Of a stretch of DNA of 64,000 bases, positions 36,918 to 45,807 are shown in pieces (positions within the stretch are counted from its first letter, which is position 1; every line of letters begins with the position of its first letter). The translations under genes were made by a program, and so were the position numbers. Source of the DNA: Actibacterium sp. (GTDB taxonomy: Bacteria; Pseudomonadota; Alphaproteobacteria; Rhodobacterales; Rhodobacteraceae); NCBI GenBank assembly GCA_016278325.1, contig JADQCB010000001.1:1-64000 (forward strand). The letters are read 5' to 3'. Under the pieces are notes generated by a model that searched no databases, was not told the origin of the DNA, and worked only from the letters and a program-made list of their open reading frames with translations.

Positions 36918-37964
36918 CTATTCGAAGGTGCTGAGATAGGCGATCACCGCCTCACGGTCCGCAGCATCGCTCAGACCCCGAAAAGCCATCTTCGTGCGGC
37001 TGACATAGTCCCGCGGATTTTCCAGGAAGGTGCCGAGCGATTCCGCGTCCCAGACCTTTCCGTCCTCGCCCATTTCCGCCATCGTGCGGGAATAGCGGAA
37101 ACCGTCCACCGAACCGACGGTTCGGCCGAGAACCCCGTTCAAATGCGGGCCGACGCGGTTCTTGGCCCCATCGCCGATCATGTGGCAGGCCTTGCACTGG
37201 CGGAAGACCTTTTCACCGGCGGCCACCAGTTCGGGGTCCGGGCCGGCGGGCGCCGCCGGTTCCGGTTCTGCCTTTGCCTCATCCTGCGGGGCCGCGTCCT
37301 GTTGTGCCGCCGCGGCCTCTTCGTCCGTTTCGGTGCCGGGCGTCACGTCCAGGACCGAGGCGTGCATGGTGATCTCGACGCTGTCCTTGCAGTCCTCCAT
37401 GCAGGGCTCCCGGATGAATTTCGGGAATTCCACCTTTTCGCGGTCATCCACGATGAACCCGTCGGCATTGGGCATCTCGACATCGAGAAAATTCTCGTCC
37501 GACAGCACGAAATCGCTGTCCACCAGGAAGTTCGAATAGAGGATGTAGGCCGTGATCGCATAGGTCTCGTCGGCCGTCAGGGTCTGCGCGTTGCCAAAGG
37601 GCATCGAGCGGTGGATGTAATCCCACGCGGTCGACAGATAGGGCCAGTAGGAGCCGACGGTCTTGACCGGGTCGGCCCGGTCGAGCGTTCCCTCGCCGCC
37701 GGCGAGTTTCGGCCAGCGCCCGACCCCTTCGGCAAATTCGCCGTGGCAAACGGCGCATCTCTCCACGAACAGGGTCTCGCCTTGCTCGACCGAGCCCGAC
37801 CCGTCGGGAAGCCCCGTGCCGTCGGGGCTGACATCGAGGTTCCAGGCGGCGATTTCTTCGGGCGTGGCCGTGCGTCCCAGGCCGTATTCCCCGGCCAGTG
37901 CCGGGCCGGCCAGCAGGGCCGAGGCCAGCGCGGTGCCGATCACCAGGTTACGATACTTCGACAT
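36918..37964 (-). CDS. soxD: Sulfur dehydrogenase cytochrome subunit SoxD
   Basis: 348 aa, exported dihaem cytochrome c. The signal peptide is about residues 1-24. The first haem site is CAVCH (residues 70-74). An Ala/Glu/Pro-rich linker (about 215-250) leads to a second cytochrome domain with CKACH (about 257-261) and the Met ligand near its C-terminus. It forms the SoxCD complex that oxidises the sulfane sulfur of SoxY-bound thiosulfate, yielding six electrons. The start lies inside the end of soxC (17-base overlap) with GGAGAGG upstream, implying coupled synthesis in fixed ratio. Confidence 0.95.
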   Translation of the reverse strand: MSKYRNLVIGTALASALLAGPALAGEYGLGRTATPEEIAAWNLDVSPDGTGLPDGSGSVEQGETLFVERCAVCHGEFAEGVGRWPKLAGGEGTLDRADPVKTVGSYWPYLSTAWDYIHRSMPFGNAQTLTADETYAITAYILYSNFLVDSDFVLSDENFLDVEMPNADGFIVDDREKVEFPKFIREPCMEDCKDSVEITMHASVLDVTPGTETDEEAAAAQQDAAPQDEAKAEPEPAAPAGPDPELVAAGEKVFRQCKACHMIGDGAKNRVGPHLNGVLGRTVGSVDGFRYSRTMAEMGEDGKVWDAESLGTFLENPRDYVSRTKMAFRGLSDAADREAVIAYLSTFE

Positions 37965-39225
37965 TTTCGGCCTCTCCGTTCGGCTTGACCCACCAGGTCT
38001 GGATACCGTTGTTGTGATAGATCGAATTCTCGCCACGGATCGCACGCAGCGCGTCCTTGGTGGGCTGCACATATCCCAGGCTGTCCATCGCCCTGCTCTG
38101 CAGCAGCAGCTCGGACCCGTCCCAGTCGACATCCAGGTAGAACCGGCTGACGGCCTTGTCCTGGCCCGGCGCGGCCAGACGCGCGGTGCGCCAGGTCATG
38201 CCACCATCGGTGGAGACGTCGACCCGTTCGATCGCGCCGCGCCCCGACCAGGCAAGCCCGGTGATCACAAGCGGGCCGGGGCCATGGGTGATCGGCGATT
38301 GCGGGCTGGGCGATGTGATGACCGACTTGGCGTCCATCTCCCAGGTCCATTTGCGCGATGTGCCGTCGGCCAGCGTGTCGGTGTATTTGCTGGTCTCCTC
38401 GCGGCTTTCGACGGGGCCGTCCATCACCTCGACACGGCGCAGCCATTTGACCCACATGTTGCCTTCCCAGCCGGGCACGACAAGCCGCACCGGATAGCCA
38501 TGCTCCTTGCGCAGCGCCTCGCCATTGGCCTTGAAGGCCACCAGCACGTCGTCCAGCGCCTTGTCCATCGGGATCGAGCGGCCGTTCGACGAGGCATCGG
38601 CCCCCTCGACATAGATCCACTTGTCCTTGAGCGTGCCGGCGGCATCCAGCCCGGCCTCTTCCAGCAGGGTGCGCAGCGGCACGCCGGAATATTCCATGTT
38701 GTGGATCATGCCATGCGTGAACTGGGCGCCGTTCAGCTGCGCGCCGGCCCATTCCATGCCGCTATTGGCCGCACATTCCAGAAAATAGACGTGGTTTTCG
38801 CGCGGGAACCGCTCCAGGTCGGCATAGGTGAACACCAGCGGTCGATCGACCAGCCCGTTGATCATCAGCCGGTAATCTTCCTTCCGCAGCTCGATCGCCC
38901 CCGAATGGTGCCGCTCGAAGGCGCAGCCCTGCGGGGTGATCGTGCCGTCCAGCGCGTGGATCGGCGTGAAATTGACCGAACTCATCGTCTCGGCGGTGAG
39001 CCAGGGCACATTGCGCCGGATCACGTCGTCCTCGAACTTGATCGGCAGGCCATAGGGCACCGCATCGACACCGACACCGGTGAACCGCGCCCAGGGCTGA
39101 ACCTCGGTTATAAGCGGATCGCCAGCGGCGCGGGCCGCCCCGGCCGTGGCCACTGCCCCCCCCGCGGCAAGCCCTGCTTGCAGAAAGCCGCGCCGGGTGG
39201 TCGAGGATCCTGACTGATCTGTCAT
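37948..39225 (-). CDS. soxC: Sulfur dehydrogenase molybdopterin subunit SoxC
   Basis: 425 aa. The Tat signal [22 protein letters not shown] fits export of a folded Mo-cofactor enzyme. The sulfite-oxidase fold contains [12 protein letters not shown], whose Cys ligates molybdenum, and [17 protein letters not shown]. The C-terminal Mo-co dimerisation domain has [23 protein letters not shown]. It works with SoxD in the periplasm. The 68 bases upstream carry a hairpin and a palindrome, so soxCD may be expressed at a different level from soxXYZAB. Confidence 0.96.
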   Translation of the reverse strand: MTDQSGSSTTRRGFLQAGLAAGGAVATAGAARAAGDPLITEVQPWARFTGVGVDAVPYGLPIKFEDDVIRRNVPWLTAETMSSVNFTPIHALDGTITPQGCAFERHHSGAIELRKEDYRLMINGLVDRPLVFTYADLERFPRENHVYFLECAANSGMEWAGAQLNGAQFTHGMIHNMEYSGVPLRTLLEEAGLDAAGTLKDKWIYVEGADASSNGRSIPMDKALDDVLVAFKANGEALRKEHGYPVRLVVPGWEGNMWVKWLRRVEVMDGPVESREETSKYTDTLADGTSRKWTWEMDAKSVITSPSPQSPITHGPGPLVITGLAWSGRGAIERVDVSTDGGMTWRTARLAAPGQDKAVSRFYLDVDWDGSELLLQSRAMDSLGYVQPTKDALRAIRGENSIYHNNGIQTWWVKPNGEAENVEVS

Positions 39226-39240
39226 CTCTGCAACCTCCTC

Positions 39241-39269
39241 AAAAGATGCGTCACGTTATATTCGCATCT
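39241..39269 (-). terminator. Attenuator-like hairpin between soxB and soxC
   Basis: On the minus strand AGATGCG and CGCATCT are separated by 12 bases and followed by TTTT. It lies in the middle of the sox operon, 19 bases before the soxC start. It may let only part of the transcripts reach soxCD. Confidence 0.5.
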
Positions 39270-39277
39270 CAGAATAT
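39258..39277. promoter_or_regulatory. Palindrome before soxC, possible SoxR site
   Basis: ATATTC, eight bases, GAATAT: an AT-rich dyad of ArsR-operator size overlapping the attenuator-like stem. Its half-sites differ from the two stronger candidates upstream of soxV and soxX. Confidence 0.35.
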
Positions 39278-39293
39278 GTAAATCCGATTCCGA

Positions 39294-40985
39294 TCACGCG
39301 CCCGTGACCTTGACCGATTTGTTCGGATCGACGCTGACCGTGCCCTGGCGCTTGATATAGCTTTCGACCACGTCCCAGATCGCCGGGCCCTCGGTGCCTT
39401 CGTTGACCGAGGCCCAGCCCGACACGACATAGCTGCGCGCCGGCGCGATCGCTTCGCCGGTCTTCAGCAGGGTCATGTCGCTGATGCGCTTGCCCCGCTC
39501 CGCCCGGACGTCGATGCGATAGCCCATGCCGCCGACGCGGACCATGTCGCCCCCCTGCTGGTAATAGGGGTCGGGGTTGAACAGGTTGTCGGCCACGTCT
39601 TCGAGGATCAGCTTCAGCGTCTCGCCGGTCATCTCGGACCGGTAGGCGGCCGGATAGGTCATCGCCGTGGCGTTGAACAGGTCCTCGCGCGTGATCGGCG
39701 CGCCGGGCAGCAGGCTGGGCCCCCAGCGGAACCCGGGCGACAGCGCAATATCGGCCTCGCGCTCATCGATCAGCGCATTGCAGATCAGATCGTCCCAGGT
39801 GCCGTTGAAATTGCCGCGCCGATACAAAAGCGTGTCGGTGGTGCCCAGGACCTCTTCCAGTTCGGCCTTGAACGGCGCGCGCTGCGCGTCGATCAGCGCG
39901 GCCACGTCGCGATCCGGTTCGATCACGTCCGAGAAGACCGGGATCAGCTTGTGCCGGAACCCCATCAGTTGCCCGTCGCGAACGTCCAGATCCAGCCGGG
40001 TGACGAACTTGCCGTTCGAGCCGCTGGCGATCAACATCGTGTCGCCCACCATCACCGGCTCGGGCAGCGCATCATGCGTGTGGCCGGTCAGGATCACGTC
40101 GATCCCCTTGATCTGCCCGGCCATCTTGCGGTCAACGTCAAAGCCGTTATGCGACAGAACGACCACCAGGTCGGCGCCCGCGTCGCGCACTTCCTGCACC
40201 AGCTCGGCCATCCGTTCATCGCGGATGCCGAAGCTGAGCTCGGGGAACATCCAGTCTGGATTGGCGATCGGCAGATAGGGGAATGCCTGCCCGATCACCG
40301 CGATCTTCGCACCGCCCCGCTCGAACATCTTGTAGGGCTCATAGGCCGGTTCGTCCCATGTGGCATCGAAGATGTTGGCGCCCAGGAACGGGAAATCCAG
40401 CCCCGCCACGATCTCGTTCACCCGTTCGGTGCCCAGCGTGAATTCCCAGTGCGAGGTCATCGCATCGGGCTTCAGCGCATTCATCACGTTCACCATGTCC
40501 TGCCCGGAGGTCCTGAGCGTGGTGTAGGAGCCGTGCCAGGTGTCGCCGCCATCCAGCAGCAAGGCGTCGGGCCGGTCGGCGCGGATCGCGTTGAGCACGG
40601 TCGCCACCCGGTCAAGCCCGCCCATCTTGCCGTAGCTGCGCGCCAGCGCGACGAAATCCAGGTAGGTCAGCGCATAGGCATGCGGCGTGCCCGGCTTCAT
40701 GTCGAAATAGTTCAGGAAATCCTGCCCGGTCAGATGCGGTGGCTGGCCCCTTGCGGCCCCGACACCGATATTGATCTCCGGTTCGCGGAACCAGACCGGT
40801 TTCAACTGGCCGTGGATGTCGGTCACATGCACCAGGGTCACGTTGCCGAACGTGTCGAAATCCAGCAACTGGTCCTGGGTCAGCGCCTGCTGGGCCGCCA
40901 GTTTCGACCAGTTACCGACACCCGAGGCGCCGTAAATGGCCGACGCCGCGACCGTCGCCTGCAGAAAATCTCGCCGCGAAATCAT
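39294..40985 (-). CDS. soxB: Thiosulfohydrolase SoxB
   Basis: 563 aa, periplasmic dimanganese enzyme that hydrolyses the terminal sulfone from SoxY-S-thiosulfonate, releasing sulfate. The Tat signal is MISRRDFLQATVAASAIYG. The metallophosphatase-like domain has VHVTDIHGQLKP, LLLDGGDTWHGS, VVLSHNGFD and ILTGHTHD, and the C-terminal 5'-nucleotidase-type domain begins at about residue 370. GGAG upstream fixes the start at MISRRD; 17 codons of open frame before it are not used. Confidence 0.96.
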   Translation of the reverse strand: MISRRDFLQATVAASAIYGASGVGNWSKLAAQQALTQDQLLDFDTFGNVTLVHVTDIHGQLKPVWFREPEINIGVGAARGQPPHLTGQDFLNYFDMKPGTPHAYALTYLDFVALARSYGKMGGLDRVATVLNAIRADRPDALLLDGGDTWHGSYTTLRTSGQDMVNVMNALKPDAMTSHWEFTLGTERVNEIVAGLDFPFLGANIFDATWDEPAYEPYKMFERGGAKIAVIGQAFPYLPIANPDWMFPELSFGIRDERMAELVQEVRDAGADLVVVLSHNGFDVDRKMAGQIKGIDVILTGHTHDALPEPVMVGDTMLIASGSNGKFVTRLDLDVRDGQLMGFRHKLIPVFSDVIEPDRDVAALIDAQRAPFKAELEEVLGTTDTLLYRRGNFNGTWDDLICNALIDEREADIALSPGFRWGPSLLPGAPITREDLFNATAMTYPAAYRSEMTGETLKLILEDVADNLFNPDPYYQQGGDMVRVGGMGYRIDVRAERGKRISDMTLLKTGEAIAPARSYVVSGWASVNEGTEGPAIWDVVESYIKRQGTVSVDPNKSVKVTGA

Positions 40986-41114
40986 GCTCTCGTCTCCGTT
41001 CAGGATGCATTGCGCCAACCGGCGAATGCGGGGCATCTGCCGACGGGCGCGGGTTTGGATAAAGGAACAAACAAATGATGGCCGCGCGCCACAGCCTGGG
41101 CGCGCGACCTTCGA

Positions 41115-41975
41115 TCAGTTGCGCACCGACGGCGCCTCAACATCCAGCCCGTTGCCACGCGAGGCGACGTAGAGTTCCAACGCCACGAATTCCGGCGATC
41201 CGGGTTTGTAGGTCTCCGCGCGCGTATCGCGAACACAGCCCTTGAACCGCGAATGCACCGCGTTGAGCTTGGCGTTCTTGAGGCGGTAGACCGGGAAGCC
41301 GTTGATCTGGCCCTGGCTGAGGTGATCCGCGCGGATCATGTCACCATAGTGGTCCTCGTGGCAATTGGCGCAGCTCAGCTCAAGCTGACCGGTCCGGGTA
41401 TAGTAGAGCTCCTTGCCCTTTTCCCAGGTCGATTGCGCCGGGCCGTCGATCGCCACATTGACCGGCATGCCGCGCGACTGGAGCGAGATCAGGGCGACCA
41501 TGCTGGTCATCCCCTTATCAGTATAGCCCCAGGCTTCGGCGCCCATCCGGTTGGTGCGGCAGTCATTGATCTGCATCTCGAGGGTGCGCACCTCTTGGGC
41601 GTCCTCGTTCCACTTGGGATAGACCGCGCGCACGCCCTTCATGCTTTGCGCCGGATCGTCATGACACGAAGCGCAGGACTTGCCCTCGGACCCATCGGCC
41701 GTATTCCAGACCTGCCGTGCCTGATCGACGAAGATCATGCCCGGATTGTCGAAATCGTCCATCTGGACCTCGCGGGTCGCAGGCGAGCGGAATTCCCAGC
41801 CGGAGTAGATCGTGTCGAGCGCCCCGTCGAGATGAGCGGGCGCCGGCGCCTGGGTGGTGATTTCGGTTTCACCGTTGACCACAAGCTTTTCGTCCGTCTG
41901 CGCCGCCGCGGCCCCGGCGCCAAGCGTCAGCATCGCTGCGGTGCAGATCATCGTCTTGAGCGATGTCGTCATCAT
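41115..41975 (-). CDS. soxA: L-cysteine S-thiosulfotransferase subunit SoxA (dihaem type)
   Basis: 286 aa with signal peptide (about residues 1-25, MICTAAMLTLGAGAAAAQ). Two haem sites are present: CASCH at 101-105 and CANCH at 202-206. The active-site cysteine that becomes the haem ligand and forms the persulfide is Cys247 in SRFKGCVRD. With SoxX it couples thiosulfate oxidatively to SoxY. The presence of both CxxCH motifs places it in the dihaem class as in Paracoccus and Rhodovulum. The ATG at 41975 follows GGGAGG; a GTG overlapping the soxZ stop (42008) is an alternative. Confidence 0.95.
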   Translation of the reverse strand: MMTTSLKTMICTAAMLTLGAGAAAAQTDEKLVVNGETEITTQAPAPAHLDGALDTIYSGWEFRSPATREVQMDDFDNPGMIFVDQARQVWNTADGSEGKSCASCHDDPAQSMKGVRAVYPKWNEDAQEVRTLEMQINDCRTNRMGAEAWGYTDKGMTSMVALISLQSRGMPVNVAIDGPAQSTWEKGKELYYTRTGQLELSCANCHEDHYGDMIRADHLSQGQINGFPVYRLKNAKLNAVHSRFKGCVRDTRAETYKPGSPEFVALELYVASRGNGLDVEAPSVRN

Positions 41976-42004
41976 GTCGTTCCTCCCTGTATGCGACGCG
42001 GCAA

Positions 42005-42334
42005 TCACCCGACCGTGACGGTCTCGGTCTTCTCGTAGACGGACCCGTCATCGTCATACCAGGTGAAATGCATGTCACCGGATTCGGGGATGGTCGCCTC
42101 GAACTCGAAATAAGGATTGGTCGAGATCGCGGGCTCCATCTTGACGTCGATCACGTTCTGCCCGTTGAAGTCGCAAACGAAGCGGTGGATGATCGAGCGC
42201 GGGATGATGTTGCCGTCGCTGTCCTTGCGCTGGCCGGATTCCATCGGGTGGCTGATCAGGGTCTTGATGACCACCGACTCGCCGGCTGTCGCATTGCCCG
42301 GAACCTTGACGCGGGCGCGTACACCTTCTGCCAT
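42005..42334 (-). CDS. soxZ: Sulfur carrier complex subunit SoxZ
   Basis: 109 aa, immunoglobulin-like fold without signal peptide, exported as a complex with SoxY. Family motifs: VRARVKVPGNATAGESVVIKTLISHPMESGQRKDSDGNIIPRSIIHRF at the N-terminus and FEFEATIPESGDMHFTWYDDDGSVYEKTE at the C-terminus. It lies 18 bases after soxY. A GTG that overlaps its stop is a possible but less likely soxA start. Confidence 0.96.
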   Translation of the reverse strand: MAEGVRARVKVPGNATAGESVVIKTLISHPMESGQRKDSDGNIIPRSIIHRFVCDFNGQNVIDVKMEPAISTNPYFEFEATIPESGDMHFTWYDDDGSVYEKTETVTVG

Positions 42335-42352
42335 TTTAACTTACTCCTCTGA

Positions 42353-42769
42353 TCAGCCGCCGCAGCCGCCGATGGTGACTTTGACGTTGTTGGACGCGCG
42401 GACGAAACTGCCATCGGCCATCTTGGCCACGGCGACCACGTCCTGCGTGCCAGCCAGGCGGATCCGCGTCGAGGCACGCTGCGCCCCGGCCAGCGGCCCG
42501 AAATTGAACGTGGCGACCTTGGGTGTCGGGTTGCCCGTGGCGAAAACGGCGATCGCCGTCGCACCCGGTGCCCTGACCTCGATCGGCACGGTGTTCCCGT
42601 TCTCGGCGATCTCGGGGGTGATGAACTCCAGCCCGCCCTCACCCATCTCGGCGCCACCGGTGAACTCGGCGATCGCCGCGTCCGCACTTGCCATCGCACG
42701 GATGGGCAGCACCAGGGTGGCCGCGACACCGGCGCCCAGCGCGATCGCTCCACGTCGTGTCAGTTCCAT
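42353..42769 (-). CDS. soxY: Thiosulfate-carrier protein SoxY
   Basis: 138 aa. The Tat-like signal ELTRRGAIALGAGVAATLVLPIRAMA is followed by a beta-sandwich domain. The C-terminal swinging arm ends in GGCGG, with Cys136 as the carrier thiol to which sulfur intermediates are bound throughout the Sox cycle. The motif is intact. It is exported with SoxZ. Confidence 0.96.
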   Translation of the reverse strand: MELTRRGAIALGAGVAATLVLPIRAMASADAAIAEFTGGAEMGEGGLEFITPEIAENGNTVPIEVRAPGATAIAVFATGNPTPKVATFNFGPLAGAQRASTRIRLAGTQDVVAVAKMADGSFVRASNNVKVTIGGCGG

Positions 42770-42805
42770 TTCATTCTCCTTGTCCTGGAGCGACCCGTAA
42801 CGGGA

Positions 42806-43288
42806 TCACTCGTATTTCAGCGTCATCAGATAGGCGACCACATCCTCGATCTGCTGGGCAGTGAGGAGCGGCGGCAGCGGCTCTTGCGCGGCCTTGCCGG
42901 TAAACCCCTTGCCCGGGCGGATATAGCCCGTTGTCTTGTAGAAAGACGGCATCATCGATTCGGGGAAGGTCATCTTGGCATTGGCGACGATGCCGCGAAG
43001 CTGGGCTTCGCTCCAACGGTCGGCGGCGCCATCAAGCGGCGGACCGATCTCGCCATGGAACGGCACGTCGTCGATCAGTTCCGAGATCTTGTGGCAGGCG
43101 ACACAGTTTCCAAGGCTTTTGGAGCCAACGACCTTGCGCCCTGCCGCCGCATCGCCCGGCTGGCCGGTCAGCGACTGTTCGACGGCGCCGTATTCCCCGT
43201 ATTGCACGTCTTTCGGCGCCACCTCGGCGGCCGCTGCGGCCCCGACGCCTGCCGCGACACAGACGGCGCTCAGTATTGCGCGATTCAT
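42806..43288 (-). CDS. soxX: L-cysteine S-thiosulfotransferase subunit SoxX
   Basis: 160 aa, periplasmic monohaem cytochrome c. Signal peptide about residues 1-21. The haem site is CVACH (62-66) in SLGNCVACHKI, and the distal Met ligand is in FPESMMPSFYKTTGYIRPGKG. It partners SoxA. It is the first structural sox gene after a 159-base gap from soxW that contains a long dyad. GGGAGGAG before the ATG gives a strong ribosome site. Confidence 0.95.
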   Translation of the reverse strand: MNRAILSAVCVAAGVGAAAAAEVAPKDVQYGEYGAVEQSLTGQPGDAAAGRKVVGSKSLGNCVACHKISELIDDVPFHGEIGPPLDGAADRWSEAQLRGIVANAKMTFPESMMPSFYKTTGYIRPGKGFTGKAAQEPLPPLLTAQQIEDVVAYLMTLKYE

Positions 43289-43341
43289 TGCGTGTCTCCT
43301 CCCGCTTCTTGTTCGATTTCCGAAACTATCGCAGGTATTCC

Positions 43342-43379
43342 GTCGCATGCAACAACAAATCTATTTCTTTGCATACGAC
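43342..43379. promoter_or_regulatory. Candidate SoxR operator in the soxW-soxX gap
   Basis: An 11-base inverted repeat, GTCGCATGCAA and TTGCATACGAC (one mismatch), has a 16-base AT-rich spacer containing TATTTCTTTG. In Paracoccus pantotrophus SoxR binds the corresponding soxW-soxX intergenic region. The spacer element resembles TATTTCTATG in the soxS-soxV site. Confidence 0.55.
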
Positions 43380-43447
43380 AGGATGCCTGCCCTCGCTCCG
43401 CCTCGCGGCCACCGGGCGCGCGACTCCATCTGCCGAGGCTAACCGCA

Positions 43448-44014
43448 TCAGTCCTTGCCCGTCACCATCCGCGCGACGTATTTCTGGAAATGCTCGTCGG
43501 TTTCATAACCTTTTTCCAGCACCCAGGTCAGCATCGCCCGCGTCGTTCCCTTGCCGAAGGCGCCGGGCATGGTCATCACCGCGGCCTTCCCGGCATTGCC
43601 CGATTCAGGCAGTTCCTCGGGCATGAACATCATCGTCGGAGTAAACATGATTCCCCAGCGGCGCGCCATCTGCTTTTCCGGCAGGGCGGTGCCGTCGAAG
43701 TCGGTCACTTCCACATCGCCGAACAGGTTCAGCTGGACGACGAAGTATTTCTCGCGCAGCAGCGCGTCGATCTCCGGGTCGGGAAAGACCTCTTCGTGCA
43801 TCTTGCGGCAATAGATGCAGCCGCGCTGTTCCCAGATCAGAAGCAGGCGCTTGCCCTGCGCGTTCGCGCTGGCCAGGTCGTCGCCGACATCCTTGAACGT
43901 CTCTTCCAGCCAGGCGGGCTTGTGCAGGCCGTCATCGCCCATCGGCACCTCGGCCACGGCCGGCCCGGCCAGCGCCATGACCCCCGCCAGAACATAACGA
44001 ATCAATCGAACCAT
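43448..44014 (-). CDS. soxW: Periplasmic thioredoxin SoxW
   Basis: 188 aa. Signal peptide about residues 1-21 (YVLAGVMALAGPAVA). Thioredoxin-like fold with active site CIYC (Cys66 and Cys69) in WEQRGCIYCRKMHEEVFPD and the cis-Pro segment MFTPTMMFM. It receives electrons from SoxV for reductive maintenance of the Sox thiols in the periplasm. GGAGGAG lies upstream of the ATG. It starts 19 bases after the soxV stop. Confidence 0.93.
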   Translation of the reverse strand: MVRLIRYVLAGVMALAGPAVAEVPMGDDGLHKPAWLEETFKDVGDDLASANAQGKRLLLIWEQRGCIYCRKMHEEVFPDPEIDALLREKYFVVQLNLFGDVEVTDFDGTALPEKQMARRWGIMFTPTMMFMPEELPESGNAGKAAVMTMPGAFGKGTTRAMLTWVLEKGYETDEHFQKYVARMVTGKD

Positions 44015-44033
44015 TATCGTCTCCTCCGCGAAT

Positions 44034-44771
44034 TCACCCGTACCTGGAAAAGGCCGGGAAGGTATCGAGCATCCACTGGGCAATGTAATTCACCGAGTTC
44101 GTGGCGATGAGCACGCCGAACAGGATCAGCATCGCCCCCAACGCCTTCTCGACATGCCCCATGTATTTCCGGTTGCGCTGCATCCAGCCCAGGAAGGCCC
44201 TGGAAAAGAGCGCCGCGAAAACGAAGGGCGCGGTCATTGCCAGGCCGTAAACCAGCAGCAGCAAACCGCCGCGCCAGATATCGCCCATGCCGCTGGCCAC
44301 CATCAGGATCGCCGCCAACGCCGGGCCGACGCAGGGCGTCCAGCCGAAGCCGAAGGCCAGCCCCATGACATAGGCGCCCAGCACCGTCGAGGGCTCTGCC
44401 CTGCTTTCCAGACGCGCTTCCCGATACAGGAACGGGATGCGGAAAATCCCCAGGAAATGCAGACCGAACAGGATCAGGATCGCCGCGGCGACATAGGAAA
44501 GCGGCGTCATCCAGGCGCGGAACGCCTGCCCCAGCGCGGTCGCGCCCATGCCCAGCATCACGAAGATCGTGGTCACGCCCAGCGCGAAGAACACCGATGA
44601 CAGCACCAGCCGCCGTTGCGCGCCCGCTGCGATTTCTCCGTCGCCGCGCAGCTGGGTCATCGAGATGCCCGCCATGTAGCACAGGTAAAACGGCACCATC
44701 GGCAAGACACATGGTGACAGGAACGACAGGATGCCGGCCAAAGCCGCCCCGCCGAAGGAAATATCGAGCAA
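44034..44771 (-). CDS. soxV: CcdA-type thiol-disulfide membrane transporter SoxV
   Basis: 245 aa with six membrane helices. The CcdA/DsbD-beta signature SFLSPCVLPMVPFYLCYMAG (Cys21) at the N-terminus and FGWTPCVGPALAAIL in helix 4 carry the two transmembrane redox cysteines. It moves reducing power from cytosolic thioredoxin to SoxW and SoxS. The start chosen is a TTG seven bases after GGGAGG, giving MLDISFGGAALAG; a TTG at 44801 is a weaker alternative with no ribosome site and would overlap the SoxR dyad. Confidence 0.92.
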   Translation of the reverse strand: MLDISFGGAALAGILSFLSPCVLPMVPFYLCYMAGISMTQLRGDGEIAAGAQRRLVLSSVFFALGVTTIFVMLGMGATALGQAFRAWMTPLSYVAAAILILFGLHFLGIFRIPFLYREARLESRAEPSTVLGAYVMGLAFGFGWTPCVGPALAAILMVASGMGDIWRGGLLLLVYGLAMTAPFVFAALFSRAFLGWMQRNRKYMGHVEKALGAMLILFGVLIATNSVNYIAQWMLDTFPAFSRYG

Positions 44772-44799
44772 TACCGGCCCTCCCTTGTCGCGCCCATAC

Positions 44800-44825
44800 A
44801 AACATATTACATTATTTCTATGTTT
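44800..44825. promoter_or_regulatory. Candidate SoxR operator between soxV and soxS
   Basis: The perfect dyad AAACATA, 12 bases, TATGTTT lies in the 69-base divergent gap. It contains TATTTCTATG. In P. pantotrophus SoxR binds the soxS-soxV intergenic region, repressing both directions in the absence of thiosulfate. Confidence 0.6.
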
Positions 44826-44840
44826 TGGAGAAGCTGGTCA

Positions 44841-45248
44841 ATGGCGCGTTTCATCATATCCCTTGTCACCGCGGCGCTCCTCGCGACGGGCATCGCCCTG
44901 CCCGCCGCGGCAGAGCTGCGCCTGGTGATGTTCGAGGAAAAGGGCTGCACCTATTGCGAGATGTGGGACAGGCAGATCGCACCGATCTATCCCAAGACGC
45001 CCGAAGGCCGCGCCGCGCCCTTGCAGCGGGTGGACGTGAACGCGACCGTGCCTGCGGATCTCAGGCTGGAATCGCGCCCGCGCTTCACCCCGACCTTCGT
45101 TCTTGTGCGCGACGGCGTGGAACTCGGGCGGGTCGAGGGCTATCCGGGCGAAGCATTCTTCTGGGGCCTTCTGGGCATGATGCTGACCGAACGCGCCGGG
45201 GTCAGCCTGACGCCTGCGCAAGAGCAGAAGATCGCGGCCGACGGATGA
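44841..45248 (+). CDS. soxS: Periplasmic thioredoxin SoxS
   Basis: 135 aa. Signal peptide about residues 1-24. Small thioredoxin-like domain with CTYC (Cys36 and Cys39) in FEEKGCTYCEMWDRQI and the cis-Pro motif PRFTPTFVLVRDGVE. In Paracoccus SoxS reactivates SoxYZ reductively and is needed for full sox expression. It is transcribed divergently from soxV. The ATG at 44841 has GGAG ten bases upstream; an ATG at 44820 lies inside the operator dyad. Confidence 0.93.
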   Translation: MARFIISLVTAALLATGIALPAAAELRLVMFEEKGCTYCEMWDRQIAPIYPKTPEGRAAPLQRVDVNATVPADLRLESRPRFTPTFVLVRDGVELGRVEGYPGEAFFWGLLGMMLTERAGVSLTPAQEQKIAADG

Positions 45249-45264
45249 AATCGCCCGGAGACAT

Positions 45265-45287
45265 CGCGATCGCGTTACGCGATCGCG
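45265..45287 (+). terminator. Hairpin between soxS and soxR
   Basis: Two copies of CGCGATCGCG, itself a palindrome, are separated by TTA, forming a 10-bp stem 16 bases after the soxS stop. There is no U-run, so partial termination or mRNA stabilisation is possible. Confidence 0.4.
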
Positions 45288-45401
45288 GCAAAGGCGGGAT
45301 GAACTCCCATTTCCGCACGGATTATGCTATCAGAATGACGCGACTTGCCGATAACAGGCCGAAACAAAGAAGATGGACAGGGTGAGAGCCCTGAAAGAAC
45401 G

Positions 45402-45767
45402 ATGGCAGAAGCGATTTATCCCTTCGGCGCGAGCGCGCGCGACATGGACCGGCTCGACGCCAGCCCGGTCGTGGCAAACGAGATGATCGACAAGGCCGAG
45501 GCCGCGTCGAGTTTTCTCAAGGCGCTTTCCCATGAAGGGCGGCTGATGATCCTGTGTCACCTGTCCACCGGGGAAAAAACGGTCACCGAGCTGGAAAACC
45601 TGCTTTCCTCGCGACAGGCCGCGGTCAGCCAGCAACTGGCACGCCTGCGACTGGAAGGTCTGGTCGCCTGCCGGCGCGAAGGCAAGGCGATCTATTACTC
45701 GCTGGCCGACGACCGCGCGCGGCGCACGATCGCGCTGATCTACGACATGTTCTGCAACCGCCCCTGA
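45402..45767 (+). CDS. soxR: ArsR-family repressor SoxR
   Basis: 121 aa. Winged helix-turn-helix with SFLKALSHEGRLMILCHLSTGEKTVTELENLLSSRQAAVSQQLARLRLEGLV. It contains Cys52 and Cys118 (near the C-terminus, DMFCNRP), the two positions that form a disulfide or polysulfide link in SoxR/BigR/SqrR-type persulfide sensors. It would repress sox transcription until reactive sulfur is present. The start MAEAIYPF was chosen; 19 upstream codons are also open. Confidence 0.94.
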   Translation: MAEAIYPFGASARDMDRLDASPVVANEMIDKAEAASSFLKALSHEGRLMILCHLSTGEKTVTELENLLSSRQAAVSQQLARLRLEGLVACRREGKAIYYSLADDRARRTIALIYDMFCNRP

Positions 45768-45807
45768 GACGCGGCGGCAGGGTCGGACCGTAGGGAGGAC
45801 CAGCTCA

